In this document: positions 1 through 10,778 of the stretch, piece by piece | Layout: each line of letters starts with the position of its first letter | Position numbering within the stretch: position 1 is the stretch's first letter | Origin: Cristatella mucedo | Taxonomy: Eukaryota; Bryozoa; Phylactolaemata; Cristatellidae | Length of the DNA: 45,000 bases | Direction: 5' to 3' | Assembly: GCA_009760855.2 (NCBI GenBank) | Contig: WPIO01000018.1 | Span: forward strand, 5,185,001 to 5,230,000 | The notes under the pieces: generated by a model | What the model was told of the DNA's origin: nothing | Databases searched by the model: none | What the model saw: the letters and a program-made list of their open reading frames with translations, nothing else | Program-made: the position numbers and the translations under genes

Positions 1-295
1 CCTGGTGCCCTCGGTCACGCCCACGGCCGAACAGCTGGCCAAGCTGCGCAGCGAGCTGGACGTCGTGCAGGAGAACTGCCGCATCTTCAGCGAGCTGCTT
101 AACGACCTCAGCGCAGGAACCGCGGCGGCCACAGCAGCCGGAGGTAGCCAGCCTATGGCGGCCATGATGGCCAGCAATGGCGGCCCGACGGCCCACAGCT
201 GTGGCGACGCAGAGCTCGCCCACGAGCTGAACCACGCCTGCCGTCAGATGCAGCAGCGCATCTTGGAGCTCATCGAGTGCGTCAGTGGCGGCGAG
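1..295 (+). CDS. TOM1: TOM1-family protein, GAT-domain exon (5' end outside window)
   Basis: This is the first of five exons found here for a TOM1/TOM1L-type endosomal sorting adaptor. The family binds ubiquitinated cargo, Tollip, endofin and clathrin on endosomes. The open frame (codons from base 2) carries the GAT-domain signature: an EQLAKLRSELDVVQ helix, an Ala/Gly-rich insert, then ELNHACRQMQQRILELIE. This is the order seen in TOM1 and TOM1L2 just after the VHS domain. The exon leaves the window on the left, so the VHS domain is not visible. It ends in phase 0 at GAG followed by GTACGA, which fits the acceptor before base 4444. The Ala/Gly/Met insert between GAT helices is longer than in vertebrate TOM1. 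Family assignment is firm; TOM1 versus TOM1L2 cannot be decided from this part. Confidence 0.9.
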
Positions 296-1007
296 GTACG
301 AGGCCGGCAGCTGCTTGCTGCGAAGCACTCCCGCCGCCTGGCCCTCCCCCTTCCGGCCCCGTCGAGCCAGCCAGCCGACCGAGGTCGGGTCGAGGCCATC
401 GTATGCGCTGACTGCTGTCGAGGTGGCTAGCAGTGGCATGGTGGCAGCGCCGGGCGCCAAGCACGGCGTTCCCCGAGCGGCAGTCTGCACAAGGTAGGTT
501 GTGGTGAAAGCCCGGCATATTCAGCCATCTTGTCGAGGTGGCCGCCATCGAAAGGTGTGCCTGCCTAAACGCTCCCGACAAACGCGATGGCTAGAAAAAC
601 TAGCTCCTCGATGGCTGCGACTGTGATGGGCTTGCTTGGGCAAGGTCAAAGTTAACACACACCCTTGAACGAAGTCGTTGTTGTTGTGTCGTCGTCGTCG
701 GCTCCGAAGTGGAGGTGGCTCCTGTCTCTCCTGCTTTTGTTGCTTTCAGCTCTGGCCAGCTGTCATGTCCATCGATTGTGCACCCGTCGTCGTCGTCGTC
801 GGAGGGAGCTCGAGTTGTTTGGCTGTGAGAGATCCAGACCATCGATCCCCGGGTCTATCCCGGGATTCGTCGGATATGAAAATTTCCGATTTCGGTCGGA
901 TAGAGGTAGCTCTACATGTCCATGATTGTAGAAAATAAAGGTCGCGGACGTCTGATGAGGCGTATAGCAAACTTTATCCAAGCGAAAACAGGAGTTTTAT
1001 AGAAAAT

Positions 1008-1420
1008 AATCCAAGTCCTCCAGTGGTACAAGCAGAGATGAACTCGCAATTCAAATTGCAGCCTGATAGAAGCAGTACTATGGGATTTGCACCGCATCAA
1101 GCTCTACTGAAAATGAAGCAGTGTAAAAGTCGCAAGAATGCATCTGGACGAGCTTAACGAATGTACCTCAATGTACCAAGGTTTAACAAGTTGGGATGCA
1201 AGTCGCTTGTGATGCAGATATCGATAGTTTTTTTATTTGTAGATATGGTGCTTCCGGTTTACATCCGGTTCAGCCATGGTTTGCATATTCATTTTTTCTT
1301 TTATGGGGAAGTAGTCAAAACGTCAGATTCCATTTCGAGTATGTTTGTCCTTTGAAAGGTACCCTAGACAAATATCTGCTTGTCGGACCAATCTTGAGAG
1401 TATTTTCTCGACATACCCTC
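1008..1420 (+). repeat. unclassified interspersed repeat, copy 1
   Basis: This stretch aligns in the same orientation with 11325-11730. Shared blocks include ACAAGCAGAG, CATCCGG near the middle, a GTTTGCATA block, and GTTTGTCCTT followed by GAAAGGTA and CAAATAT near the right end. The copies are diverged by point changes and small indels. No terminal repeat, tail or protein is recognisable, so the class is unknown. It is probably an old transposon. Confidence 0.55.
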
Positions 1421-3059
1421 TTAATTACAGTGGGGAGATCATTCTTCATCCCTGCATCATTCTGCCGAAAAGTAAATTCCGAAAAGTCTCGTGGAATTCG
1501 GTTATTGTGTGTAGAGGTGGCAGTTTGCCTGAGAAACCACCATCCTTGTTTTGTCTGCTAGGTTCACCTAATGGTTCGGGAGCACTGTACTTATACTGCC
1601 GAGAGATAAGACATAATGTCAATGTTTGACCCAAACTACACCTTAAGGTAGCCATTGGGTAATTTTGGTTGTGAGCAGCTTTGCTAGTGAGCTGTATAGT
1701 GGGTGACTCGTCGGTTGCTATGTGGCTCCGTGGTCACGATGTTTCATCGGTCTAGGTTACCTTATAGAGGCAGTGAGAGCCACACAGCCACTGTGGCTGT
1801 GTTCGCTTTAGCTGGACACCGCTGGCTGGTCGGCCTCTGAATCCAGGGTAACCATTAAGGATCAGCTGTGACAGTGCTTTGGCCAGCTGAATGCTGGCTG
1901 GCCGATGGCCGGTGGGACATGCAAGCTTCAGATTAACAAACTGACACTGCAACAACCATTTTCATCTCTAGGCCTTTGAAGTCACCGAATAGTAATGTAG
2001 GTTTACAACACCTCGTGGGTATCTCCGAACTTGTGCTTTTTAAGCGAAGCGGGTCCAATCCTGTCTATTTCATGTCGCTGAGGCGGCCACCACCGCCGAC
2101 ATAGAAGGCCGTGAGCCTCCAGAATTAATCTTACTTTCTCCACTTCTTTCCTACATCAGTTAGCTAATGCTATCCTTATCGATCGTTATTATTTGCATTA
2201 TCTGTGTTGCTGACCGTTATCATTTGATGTGATTGATGTGACGCTGATATGCTATGTTGTGATGCTGATGTGATGTGATGCTGATCCTTATTGTTTTGCA
2301 TAATTTGTTGTGGTGCTTGCTGATCATGCATGAGTGAGCTATTTTGAATTTAGTCGCCAAATACGGTAGTGCTGGAAAGCCATTGCTTGGCTATCACCAA
2401 CACTTCTGGTTAGATTCGCGTAGCTGGAAATATAACTTGTATATCAATTGAGAGCTAAATATTATTATATTATTATTATATTAGAATAATATCATTATAA
2501 TACATTTTTCTAATGACAATGCACTGTCAGATTACATTATTATAAGGCTCTATGGCTAGGAATATTTGCAGTAAACCAATCTTCCGCAGTTGAGCCTCAA
2601 CCCGAGTGAACCTTTCGTAGCTCTCACTATCATGAATGAGGCTTGTATTCTTTGCTTGCAAGGTTCTTGGGTCCTGCTCAGAAGTTTGCGTACACCCTTG
2701 AGCAACTGTGACCTCGTGTGTTCCCGGCCAGCCCTGCTGCTTCGTTCAAGCTGGCTGTTGCGATCGTCGTGGCTGAAACTTCTCACAAATTCTAGTAGCA
2801 AAACAACATATTAAGCCCCCCCACAGTGGTAAAATGTCAGATGGCATCTGTTAGTGGACATTTTTTGGCTGTCAAGGCAGAATCAAGCCAACTTCTAGCT
2901 GCCTTGCCCCATTGTTTGAGGCATGTGCCGCCCGCCTACTTTACTGGCCGTGTGCCAGCTCTCGACTAATCTGCAATGAATTAATAATTAATATAATTTT
3001 TCTCATCTCGCTCTGCTTTTTCATCAAGTGGAACGAAATTACCACTTCCTTTCCCAGAT

Positions 3060-3129
3060 TTAAGGCTTTCCGATTGCAACACAAGTGCCTAGACAGAGAT
3101 TGAGTTCTCTGAGGGTGCTACATCAAATG

Positions 3130-3163
<34 letters not shown>

Positions 3164-3175
3164 GTTATTATTACT
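3060..3175 (+). mobile_element. CR1/L2-like LINE 3' tail with (ATT)n
   Basis: This is the terminal part of the LINE family described at 18361. It has the segment GCCTAGACAGAGATTGAG followed by TTCTCTGAGGGTGCTACATC and then an (ATT)n run at about 3131-3172. The 3' end points right, so the copy is on the + strand. It is severely 5'-truncated. Confidence 0.75.
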
Positions 3176-3372
3176 CAGCAGATGCCGGCTTGGGCCTGAA
3201 TCTAAAACACCGTGCCCGAAGGGTGGGGTGGGTTGGGCGTAGGGGTCAAGAGCTGAACAAAGTCGCGCACAGTCCGACACTGCCGACACGGCAGAAGTCA
3301 TGTCGACTCGGGAAGCTCGCGGCCCGCCAGTCGGGGGGGGGGGGAAGAGGCTGCTGCTGAGCGCTTGGCCTA

Positions 3373-3515
3373 GCCGTGACTGTGGGCTGCCTCGCTAGTG
3401 AGGCTCTTCACGACCGAGGTCGTGGTTCAAATCCAGCAGTGAGCGATCCTTTATTGCCAACTGCAAGCTGCTGTCATTACGGCTGCAGGCTGATATGCTC
3501 TTATGGCTCTTCTGC
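3373..3515 (+). mobile_element. SINE-B (tRNA-derived) copy
   Basis: A tRNA-like head has an A-box-like GGCTGCCTCGCTAGTGAGG and a B-box-like GTGGTTCAAATCC. The SINE-B body follows (CCTTTATTGCC, CTGTCATTACGGCTG, GGCTCTTCTGCC). The other four copies are on the minus strand at 12494, 13137, 26838 and 30900. It lies inside a TOM1 intron. Confidence 0.65.
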
Positions 3516-3799
3516 CACCGTACACACGAGGCTGCTAAATCAGCTAATAGTAACAAGGCAGGAATGGTCAAGGAAGTGAAGACGCCCAGTTTCTTGGACG
3601 GCAGGTTCTGATCAGTCAGCCCCCCTCAGTCAGCTGCCAAAGGCGTTGGTCGGTAGCTGCGAGCCGTGCGTGCACTTAGCACTTAGTTCGGCTTGCGGCT
3701 TGTGCACCGCCGGCGCTGCTGCTGCCAGCTTGTGCTTGTGCCGCGCCCGCTCGTGCCGATTCGAGCGCGGCGAGTTTAGTTTGAGAAGTTTTAGACTTA

Positions 3800-3850
3800 G
3801 AATTAGTTAAAGAACTCAATCTCTTTCTAGGTACTTTACATTCTTGAAGG
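3800..3850 (-). mobile_element. LINE 3' tail fragment
   Basis: A short reverse-orientation scrap of the LINE tail: AAAGAACTCAATCTCTTTCT followed by AGGTACTTTACATT. No (AAT)n run or coding part remains. Confidence 0.5.
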
Positions 3851-3997
3851 TATGGTGAGCAATAACTGCTCACTTGATGGAATTTGTTGAACAATATTAG
3901 GTAGTGTATGAAATATCATTTTTTAGCTTATATCATTCTGGTATTTTTACAGTGTGGTTGGTATAGGGTAAACTATAGTAACTACTTTGATTCATTG

Positions 3998-4135
3998 GAA
4001 TAGCACCCCAAAAGAACTTAATCTCTATTCAGGCGCTTCACGTATGCCACGGGGCTGGAGCCCACGAACTCAGTCAGAGCTTGGTCGGGGCGAGCAACTT
4101 AACCACTGGGCCAAACCAGCGCCGCAGAAAAGAGC
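3998..4135 (-). mobile_element. SINE-A copy with LINE-like tail
   Basis: This is the reverse complement of the SINE-A family seen at 38993 and 29781. From the left it shows the tail (AAAAGAACTTAATCTCTATT, CAGGCGCTTCACGTATGCC), the B-box region (GGGGCTGGAGCCCACGA) and the A-box region (GAGCAACTTAACCACTGGG). It is diverged from the + strand copies. Confidence 0.65.
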
Positions 4136-4443
4136 TGTAAAGTTTGCTATCCCAAGAATTAGGCAGGAACCGACTGACCACTCAGGCACTTGCTACTTCT
4201 GCATAACGAATTCTGCATAATGCATAACTAACGAATTCAAACTAACTAACTAGTTCCCCAACTAATCGCTTCCGGTTGTGGCAGTGCAATTGCGTCGTGC
4301 GGCGAGGAGCTGTTGCTCGCTCGCCGCCGTCTTGTCTGCTGCCACCGCTGCTTGCACTCGCTCGCTCGCTTGGTCTCATTCTCGAGCCTCGCCCCCGCAA
4401 GCCTCTGGCATCGCGGCAGCCGCATCCGTTCTCCATCTTGCAG

Positions 4444-4768
4444 GTCACAGAAGTGCTGCTGCAGGCCAACGACGAGCTGAACAATTTGTTCCTGCGTTAC
4501 GAGCGTCACGAGCGCTATCGCTCGTCAAGGGCAGCCGGAGCCGCCGCTGCCCTAGCGTCTGCTGACGCGAGGCCGCCGCCTGCTGCCGTTGCTTCGGCAG
4601 CGGGCGGCAGTGGCCCTTCCGCCAACGCCCTGGGTCCATCGACGGCGACGGCAGCCGACTTCAGCGCTCACCTGGCCACGATGAGCGTCCACGAGTTCAG
4701 CAGCGTCAGCGCCACACTCAGCCAGCTGGGCCGCACGCCGGCGGCCTCGGCGGCAGCCACTGCTGCAG
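4444..4768 (+). CDS. TOM1: TOM1-family protein, second half of GAT domain plus linker
   Basis: The exon follows a CAG acceptor after a pyrimidine-rich tract and starts in phase 0, matching the previous exon. It opens with VTEVLLQANDELNNLFLRYE, the last GAT helix of the TOM1 family (vertebrate proteins have a very similar NDxLNNxFLRHERFER segment). The basic run RHERYRSSR follows. The remaining 75 or so residues are a low-complexity Ala/Pro/Ser linker ending in a Ser-rich stretch that probably matches the variable linker of TOM1. The exon ends in phase 1 at GCAG followed by GTATGG. The linker is GC-rich, which generates spurious open frames on both strands, so codon-level confidence is lower there than in the GAT helix. 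Confidence 0.9.
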
Positions 4769-6451
4769 GTATGGCGAGGCGAGTCGTCGGCCGCAGGCCG
4801 CGTCGACCTGCGCCAAACCCGCGTCGACCTTGACCTCGACTCGCCCTGCGTCGACCGCCCGCACGCCCCATGAGCGTAACCTCTCGTTGCTCAAGTGAAG
4901 GCCCGTGGCTCGATAGTCTTGCCCGCTCTTTCGGCGAGGCGCTGGCTGACGTCGGGCAGGCAGACGGCCGGTCTGCCGGGCGGGTGGCGGGCTTGCTGGC
5001 CGGCGACGACCAGCTGCAGGCGGCCGTCGCGTCGTTGCCAACTGCCGTGAGCCGGTCATGCTTACTTAATCGAACGAGTTCCAGGTTTCTTTTGGGTGGT
5101 CGAAGCTGCGACTCGACGCGTATCCGTTGGCTACCGAATGCGTACCGAAAGCCGCTCAGGCTGTGAGTGCGCTATACAAAACTCTCCTGCGTAACACCCA
5201 CGTGGTCTTTATGACTTTGTGTGGAGTTACTGACAGAGATACATTACATTACATTACATGGGTGTTCTGATGGTTAGGGTGGGTGGGTGGGGGGATACCG
5301 AGCCAGAGATGGACCAGTCAAAGTAGGGCTCGTGCTGCTGCCACCGCTGCCGTGGAGCACATCCGGTGGACGGTGCGACCATCTCGCTTGAGCCGCTCAT
5401 TCTAACGCACGAATGTCATGCAGGCATCTGTTGCCCTTAAGGTGTCTGAAGCTAGTGCCGTCAGATCCATGGGACGATCTCACCTTCGGGACACTCTTGG
5501 ATTTTTTGGCGTGACCTTTGATGTCGATCCGGGTCGCTTCAAGTGCTTCTTTTGTAGGTGCAAAGCCCTATAAACCACTGCTTTCCATGCTCACAGCGGC
5601 GGTGCCTTTGCAAGGCTTTAAGCTCCTCTGCGGCCCATCGCGAAGCTGCCGTGCACGCCTCTGTGAACCGGTTCCTGGTTTCCCGGTTGTGGCTGTTGGC
5701 TGCGCACGAGGGAGGATTCAAGGTCGGCTGCACTCGTCGAGAATTTTCTTTTCTAGCGGCTACCGCCTCCACGCGCACTTCGTGTGAAGAGAGCTGCAGC
5801 TAGCTGAGTGCAGGAGGCGAGGTCTGTACGCTCTTGCGGAGACCACGCCCCCTCTGCAGACAGTGAGTGCTGCCTCGCTGTCTGCAGCCCGAAAGGCAGC
5901 AGCAGCGTCTAAACCCATCACCCAGTCGACATGTTAAGCGAGGGACCGGCCAGCCCCCACGCACATCAGCACATCAGTGTGTAGGCACTTTTGTTGGGCA
6001 GGCGCAGGCATGCAGCCTGCCAGTGTGACTGGGCGTGGCGGCGTAGGCATTTTGGTGGCGACTTGCATTTTGGCCGGCAATTACGCCGGGAGAGGTATGG
6101 GCGCGCGCTAGTGTGTGTGCACGCTGTTGTGTGCGCAGCACGGCACGTGTGCCTGCCTGCAAGGAGCGAGCGAACGTGCAGAAGTAAGTGCTGCTGCTGC
6201 ACACGCTCTGCCCACGCTCTACCATAGCCCGCATAAGCCTAGCTTGAAGTGCTGACTGCATAATGTTGCTGCCACAGCAGGCGAAATGCCACCACCAGTT
6301 TTTTGATGCATGCGGCATTTGAGCTGCCGGTATTCGAGCTAATTGACCTAGCCCGCTGGCGGCACTTATTGAACCGGTCTGCCACAGCAGCCGTTGGACT
6401 AATCGTTGCCGGCCGCCGAGCCGACGCTCAGCTAGCTGGTCGTCTGGTCTG

Positions 6452-6545
6452 CGGCAGGTCTGTCTGTATGTCTGTCTGTCTGTCTGTCTCTCTCTGTCTC
6501 TGTTTTGTCTCTCTCTGCCTGTCTCTCTCTGTCCCTCTCCATCTG

Positions 6546-6578
<33 letters not shown>

Positions 6579-6736
6579 CTCTCTGTCTCAGTCTCTCTAT
6601 ATCTGTCTGTCTTTCTCTCTCTTTCTGTCTGTCTCTCTATGTCTCTGTCTGTCTGTCTGGCTGTCTCTGTCTGTCTCTGTGTCTCTGTTTCGTCTCTGTC
6701 TGTCTCTGTGTGTCTGTCTGTCTGTCTGTCTGTCTC

Positions 6737-6774
<38 letters not shown>

Positions 6775-7006
6775 ACTCTCTGTCTGTCTGTCTGTCTCTC
6801 TCTGTCTCTGTTTCGTCTCTCTCTGCCTGTCTCTCTCTGTCCCTCTCCATCTGTCTCTCTCTCTCTATCTATCTCTCTCTGTCTCAGTCTCTCTATATCT
6901 GTCTGTCTTTCTCTCTCTTTCTGTCTGTCTCTCTATGTCTCTGTCTGTCTGTCTGGCTGTCTCTGTCTGTCTCTGTGTCTCTGTTTCGTCTCTGTCTGTC
7001 TCTGTG

Positions 7007-7058
<52 letters not shown>

Positions 7059-7080
7059 ACTCTCTCTCCCTCTCTCTTTC
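6452..7080 (+). repeat. (TCTG)n/(TC)n array with internal duplication
   Basis: About 630 bp of TCTG and TC runs. The block beginning near 6490 recurs near 6797, with the same interruptions in the same order (TGCCTG, CCATC, TATCTATC, TATATC, TATGTC, TGGCTG, TTTCGTC). The spacing is about 308 bp at the left and 296 bp at the right, the difference being a longer TC run in the first block. Long open frames in this array are composition artefacts and not genes. Confidence 0.95.
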
Positions 7081-7280
7081 TGGCCGGCCGGCTGTGCAGC
7101 TTGCTGTGCTTTCGACTGCCGGCGCTGGGCCTGCACGAGTAGGATTGATCGAGAGTCTTTGCTCGAGCAAGCTTTTGTCGTGTGGGAGCCCCATGGTCGT
7201 CAGCTGCTCGGCAGGCGACCCTGAGGGTGTGTCCGCCCATCGGACTGTCGCTCGAGTCAGTCCGAAAACGAGGGACCCTG

Positions 7281-7537
7281 CACGACCAGGAGGGCACCCA
7301 TAAGTTAGCCATCTTGCATGCGCCACCACCACAGAGAGCGGTGTTCACCTTTGCTGCTGCCGGCAGGAGGGTTAAAATTCCAAAGTAAGCAAAAAAGATC
7401 TCCTTCGTCGAAGGAAAGTGCAGTAAAAGCATTTTCCAAAGGTGGGCCAAAGATGTCGCCTCTGACGTCAGAGAGCCAAGGTCGATATCTGACGTCAGAA
7501 GCCGACTAGACTAATTCATTTTCTCTTCCTTGCAAAA
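7281..7537 (+). repeat. 257-bp inverted-repeat arm (left)
   Basis: The segment from CACGACCAGGAGGGCAC to TTCCTTGCAAAA is repeated in inverted orientation at 10521-10778 with only scattered differences. It contains two TGACGTCA palindromes (each within a longer CTGACGTCAG core) and a short CTTCGTCGAAG palindrome. It has no terminal inverted repeat or coding frame, so the element class is unknown. The two arms bracket TOM1 exons 8713-8933 and 10250-10280. Confidence 0.85.
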
Positions 7538-8712
7538 CGAACAGTTGCCGAACACGAGGGACACTGCCCACACTGCCGGCACGCCCACTGCCTGCGCGCG
7601 CTCGCCAGCGGAGCTGCCGCCCAGAGCAGTGGGCGAGGCGGCGCCGGCAGGCAGCAAGCACACCACTTCCGAAGCTGACCTAGATGCAGGACGGCTCACC
7701 TGGAGCTTGAAACTGAGCTTTGATGCAGCGCGAGCCCACGTGGCCTCGAAGACAACGTCAGCTGCGTCACTCGTCATGTCGCACGGCGGTGCAACAACGC
7801 CACAGCTGCCGAGTCCTGTCGTTCTGCTCAGCATTGCATTGCAAACTTATTTCTGCACTCGTGCTGCTGCTGCTACTGCTGCTGCACGGTGACGACAATG
7901 GCCCAGACCAGGCCTTTCCTACCCCTCTGAGCCCTCGACCGACTCGCTCGATCGGGCCTGTATGCGCTCGGCCCCCCTCCCGGGACGTTTTTCGGTTCGG
8001 CGCGCCCGGCTCGCATCTGCCGCTGCAGCTGCTCCGCTGACCGGCGTTTGGCAGTGGAGGTTAATGGCCGTGTGACGTCAGTTTATAAGGCACGGTTTTT
8101 AAGGGTGCAGCTGAGTCAGTGACAGCACCGCTGGCTCACCGTATGTAGCCCAGCCCACCGATCGTAGCGGAGGTCTGTCTGCGCAGTGCCGTCCCTTCCG
8201 TGGCACGCTTTGTAAAAGCAGCGGCACAGGCCTCCGGAGGGGCATGTCCGCCCTGCCCCTCGGAGGTGGCGGGCGGACCGGAGCTCCCCCATCTCATGCT
8301 TGTACCTCAGGCAAAATCCGGCTTCGGCCTCCAGCTGCCCGGATGTGTGAAGTGCTGACTGTTCCCGAGCATGCCCTGCCTCACTCGAAAGGAAGAGAGT
8401 GCTCAAAAATAGAGAAAGTGCTCGGAAAAAGAGCTCCGAAAAGGTAGAAAAGTGCTAGAAAAGGAGATGGTGGTGAACATTTGATGTCTGATGACGACAG
8501 GATCCTGGCGGCTGGCCAGGCCAAGCCCGGCTGCTGTCGTGCGAACAAGGCATTCGACGCACGTTAGTTTGCAGCCGCGTGTGCCGCTGTCTGCCATGCC
8601 TGCTCCTCTGTCACTCGGAGTCAGCCAGCGTCCGGTTCACCGGAGTGTGTCACCGCCGTCTGCTCGCCCGCTGCGCGTCGTCAGCGGGCAGCGTCCGTTC
8701 CTGCCACTGTAG

Positions 8713-8933
8713 GCGGCACGTCGGGTGACAGACCAGGGGACGACGATTTCGACATGTTCGCCGCCTCACGCCAGTCGTTCGAACAGAGCAGGGCCGAGCA
8801 GCGGAACGCCTCGTCTGCCTACAACGACCAGCAGCAGCGCACTCATGCCGCCGGACTGGGGCCCGTGCTCAGTGCCAGGCACACGCCCTATACTCCGAGC
8901 GCCCCTCCGCCGGCCACTGCTGCCACAGCATCA
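8713..8933 (+). CDS. TOM1: TOM1-family protein, FDMF-motif exon
   Basis: The acceptor is CTGCCACTGTAG. The first two bases (GC) complete the codon left open at base 4768 to give Gly, so the phase fits. The acidic patch GDDDFDMFAASRQSF followed by EQSRAEQR matches the conserved EFDMFAxTR...LxEQR block between the GAT domain and the C-terminus of TOM1 proteins. About 30 residues of Gln/His/Ala/Pro-rich linker follow, and the exon ends in phase 0 before a strong GTGAGT donor. The exon lies between the two arms of a 257-bp inverted repeat (7281-7537 and 10521-10778). Confidence 0.88.
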
Positions 8934-10249
8934 GTGAGTGTGGCGCTTGTGAGCTGCCCCTGCCCAATTCACGTGCGTGCACGCGTGAGTGCATGAGTGT
9001 GTGTTTTTGTGTGTTTGTGTGCGTGTGACGTGTGCGTGTGACGTGTCTTCATTCGTCTTGCAACATTCATTGAATGGAACTAAAGAACAGTAGCCAGATT
9101 GTAGATTGCAGTGACCTTGTAAGCATTGGTAGGTTTTCCTTGTTGCCTCATGTTGCTCTGCGCCGGTTGTGTGGCCACCGGTGTGAGATTCTTCCTGATG
9201 CTTGGAGCCTTGCGTCAGGGTGGCAGTTGGAGGAGGGGTGGGACAGGCTCGCGCCCCCGCCTCAGGGGACTCAGCAGTCGTCGTTAGCTTCTGGGCAGGT
9301 GTTTTTGCCGTGCCGTTGCTCTGGTTTTCCACGAGCGGTACTTTGCCCGTGGGGGGGGCCGGCAGCCCCGCTCGCGAGTTGAGCCCGGACTCTCCGGCGG
9401 CGTTTGGACGGTGCTCCTGCGTTCCCGCACGTGCCAAAGAAGTCGATTAGGCATGGCAGCTCCCTGGCTGCTGCTATGCTGGTACAATGGCAGCTCTGCC
9501 AGGTGCCGACGGCTCAAGCTGCGTTTAAGAGTCGAAATGATGACGAGCTGTACGACACTTACGCTGGCCGCGCTCTTTGCGCAGCACCCTCGCGCCTCTT
9601 TCGCTCGGCCCTCGCTTTTGCTCGCTTCGCCGGTGCCGCCGTACGATGAGGCGGCCATCATTGCTGCTCGGACTGATCAGCCATGCTCGTGGTGCGCTCT
9701 GCTGGCATCCCCCTTCTCCCTTTGTACGTTGTCCTTTCTAGCCTTTCTCTGTGATTCGTTCTTCGTGTGAGCGTGATACCTGCTTACACTATGCCTGCTG
9801 CTTGCCGATGTTACCACCAATCATTTGGTAATTCTGTCTATGCAGCATCTGTAGCAAGTGCCCGGAAAGAGATTCGGTTCTCTGAGGGTGCTATACAAAT
9901 GGATTATAATTATTTTCATATTATTATCCTCTTATTTGCTCGGAAGGGGGCGGGTATGTAGGGAGGAGGTTGGCGTACTTGCATGCCGTCGTTTGTTGCC
10001 GTTAAAGAATAAGTAAAAGTCGGCTGATTTATGTAGCAGCGGAAGTGCCTGCCTAGCGTCTATCAACCCCACGTGCAGCGAGTGATGAACGATTGCCACC
10101 CCCTCCCCGGCGCAGGACTACAATAAATGCTACCGGGGTCGCTAAGTGCAAGCGGCCTAACCTCTGGCTCCCATAGCCGCTTCGGCCACGTGGGTGACGT
10201 TGTCTGCACTTACGAGTCGTATAAGTTGCTTCCTCACCTTTCGTTGCAG
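8934..10249 (+). other. TOM1 intron with LINE tail
   Basis: A 1.3-kb intron. It starts with GT-rich sequence (about 8985-9045). At 9800-9930 it carries a LINE 3' tail on the + strand (GTGCCCGGAAAGAGATTC, then CTCTGAGGGTGCTATACAAA). No further feature is supported. Confidence 0.6.
9800..9930 (+). mobile_element. older LINE-subfamily 3' tail
   Basis: This tail ends in GCTATACAAATG plus AT-rich sequence instead of the TTATCAAGTGCATTATT ending of the younger copies. The same ending is seen in SINE-A, so this copy represents the subfamily whose 3' end the SINE shares. Confidence 0.6.
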
Positions 10250-10280
10250 GCTCCGAGCGCTGATGACATGCTGAGTTCAG
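10250..10280 (+). CDS. TOM1: TOM1-family protein, 31-nt microexon
   Basis: This is a short exon between a TTTCGTTGCAG acceptor and a GTAGGC donor. Read in phase 0 it gives APSADDMLSS plus one base. That base G joins AC at 13354 to form Asp, which starts the conserved DFNQFLLERARA segment of the last exon. Both junctions therefore keep frame. It stands where vertebrate TOM1 has a longer segment with MDDIEVWL and acidic residues, so the protein may be shortened here or another exon may have been missed. The phase agreement and clean splice sites are the evidence. The sequence alone is too short to be diagnostic. Confidence 0.7.
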
Positions 10281-10520
10281 GTAGGCGATGATGCTGTCGC
10301 TATTTTATGCTCTTATTTTCCTTGCTCTCAACTGCCGACGCTGGATGAAGCTGCTCCGATGTCGTTCTAGCATGTTTTTTATGGCAGCCTCCCGTGTTTT
10401 TTTCTCTGGCACCGGCGCTAAAATGATGAGAAACCTCGCGAGAAGAAACTGCTACTTAAAAAAATATGCTAAACACTGACCAGCTTAGGCTCAGCATTGT
10501 CGGAGCACTGGAGGCTTACT

Positions 10521-10778
10521 TTTTGCAAGAAAGAGAAAATGAATTAGTCTAGTCGGCTTCTGACGTCAGATATCGACCTTGGCTCTCTGACGTCTCTGAG
10601 GCGACATCTTTGGCCCGCCTTTGGAAATTGCTTTTACTGCACTTTCCTTCGACGAAGGAGATCTTTTTGTTTACTTTGGGATTTTAACCCTCCTGCCGGC
10701 AGCAGCAAAGGTGAACACCGCTCTCTGTGGTGGTGGCGCATGCAAGATGGCTGACTTTTGGGTGCCCTCCTGGTCGTG
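10521..10778 (-). repeat. 257-bp inverted-repeat arm (right)
   Basis: Inverted partner of 7281-7537. Differences are a few substitutions and 1-4 base indels, for example the second TGACGTCA box reads GACGTCTCTGAGG here. Sequence outside both arms is unrelated, so the copies are independent insertions of one element or an inverted duplication with sharp ends. Confidence 0.85.

Larger units (their letters stand above)
296..4443 (+). other. TOM1 intron with repeat relics
   Basis: This 4.1-kb intron holds an unclassified repeat copy (about 1008-1420), a TGATG-rich patch (2220-2290), an AT-rich stretch (2455-2510), a LINE 3' tail (about 3060-3175), a SINE-B copy (3373-3515), a reverse-strand LINE tail scrap (about 3800-3850) and a reverse-strand SINE-A copy (about 3998-4135). 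I see no supported exon in the rest. Confidence 0.75.
4769..8712 (+). other. TOM1 intron, largely unannotatable
   Basis: This 3.9-kb intron is GC-rich near its 5' end. It contains a short ATTAC run (5234-5258), the TCTG/TC array at 6452-7080 and the left arm of the 257-bp inverted repeat at 7281-7537. Around 8075-8095 a TGACGTCA box lies 2 bp before TTTATAAGG. This could be an internal promoter, but nothing downstream supports one. No other feature is supported. Confidence 0.6.

Noticed and set aside
6303-7303. Long + strand open frames of Cys/Leu/Ser/Val repeats (up to 279 codons)
   Set aside because: They lie on the TCTG/TC microsatellite and exist in all frames without stops because of composition.
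8070-8096. Promoter with TGACGTCA followed by TTTATAAGG inside a TOM1 intron
   Set aside because: No coding start or alternative first exon joins in phase to 8713; single short motifs are expected by chance.
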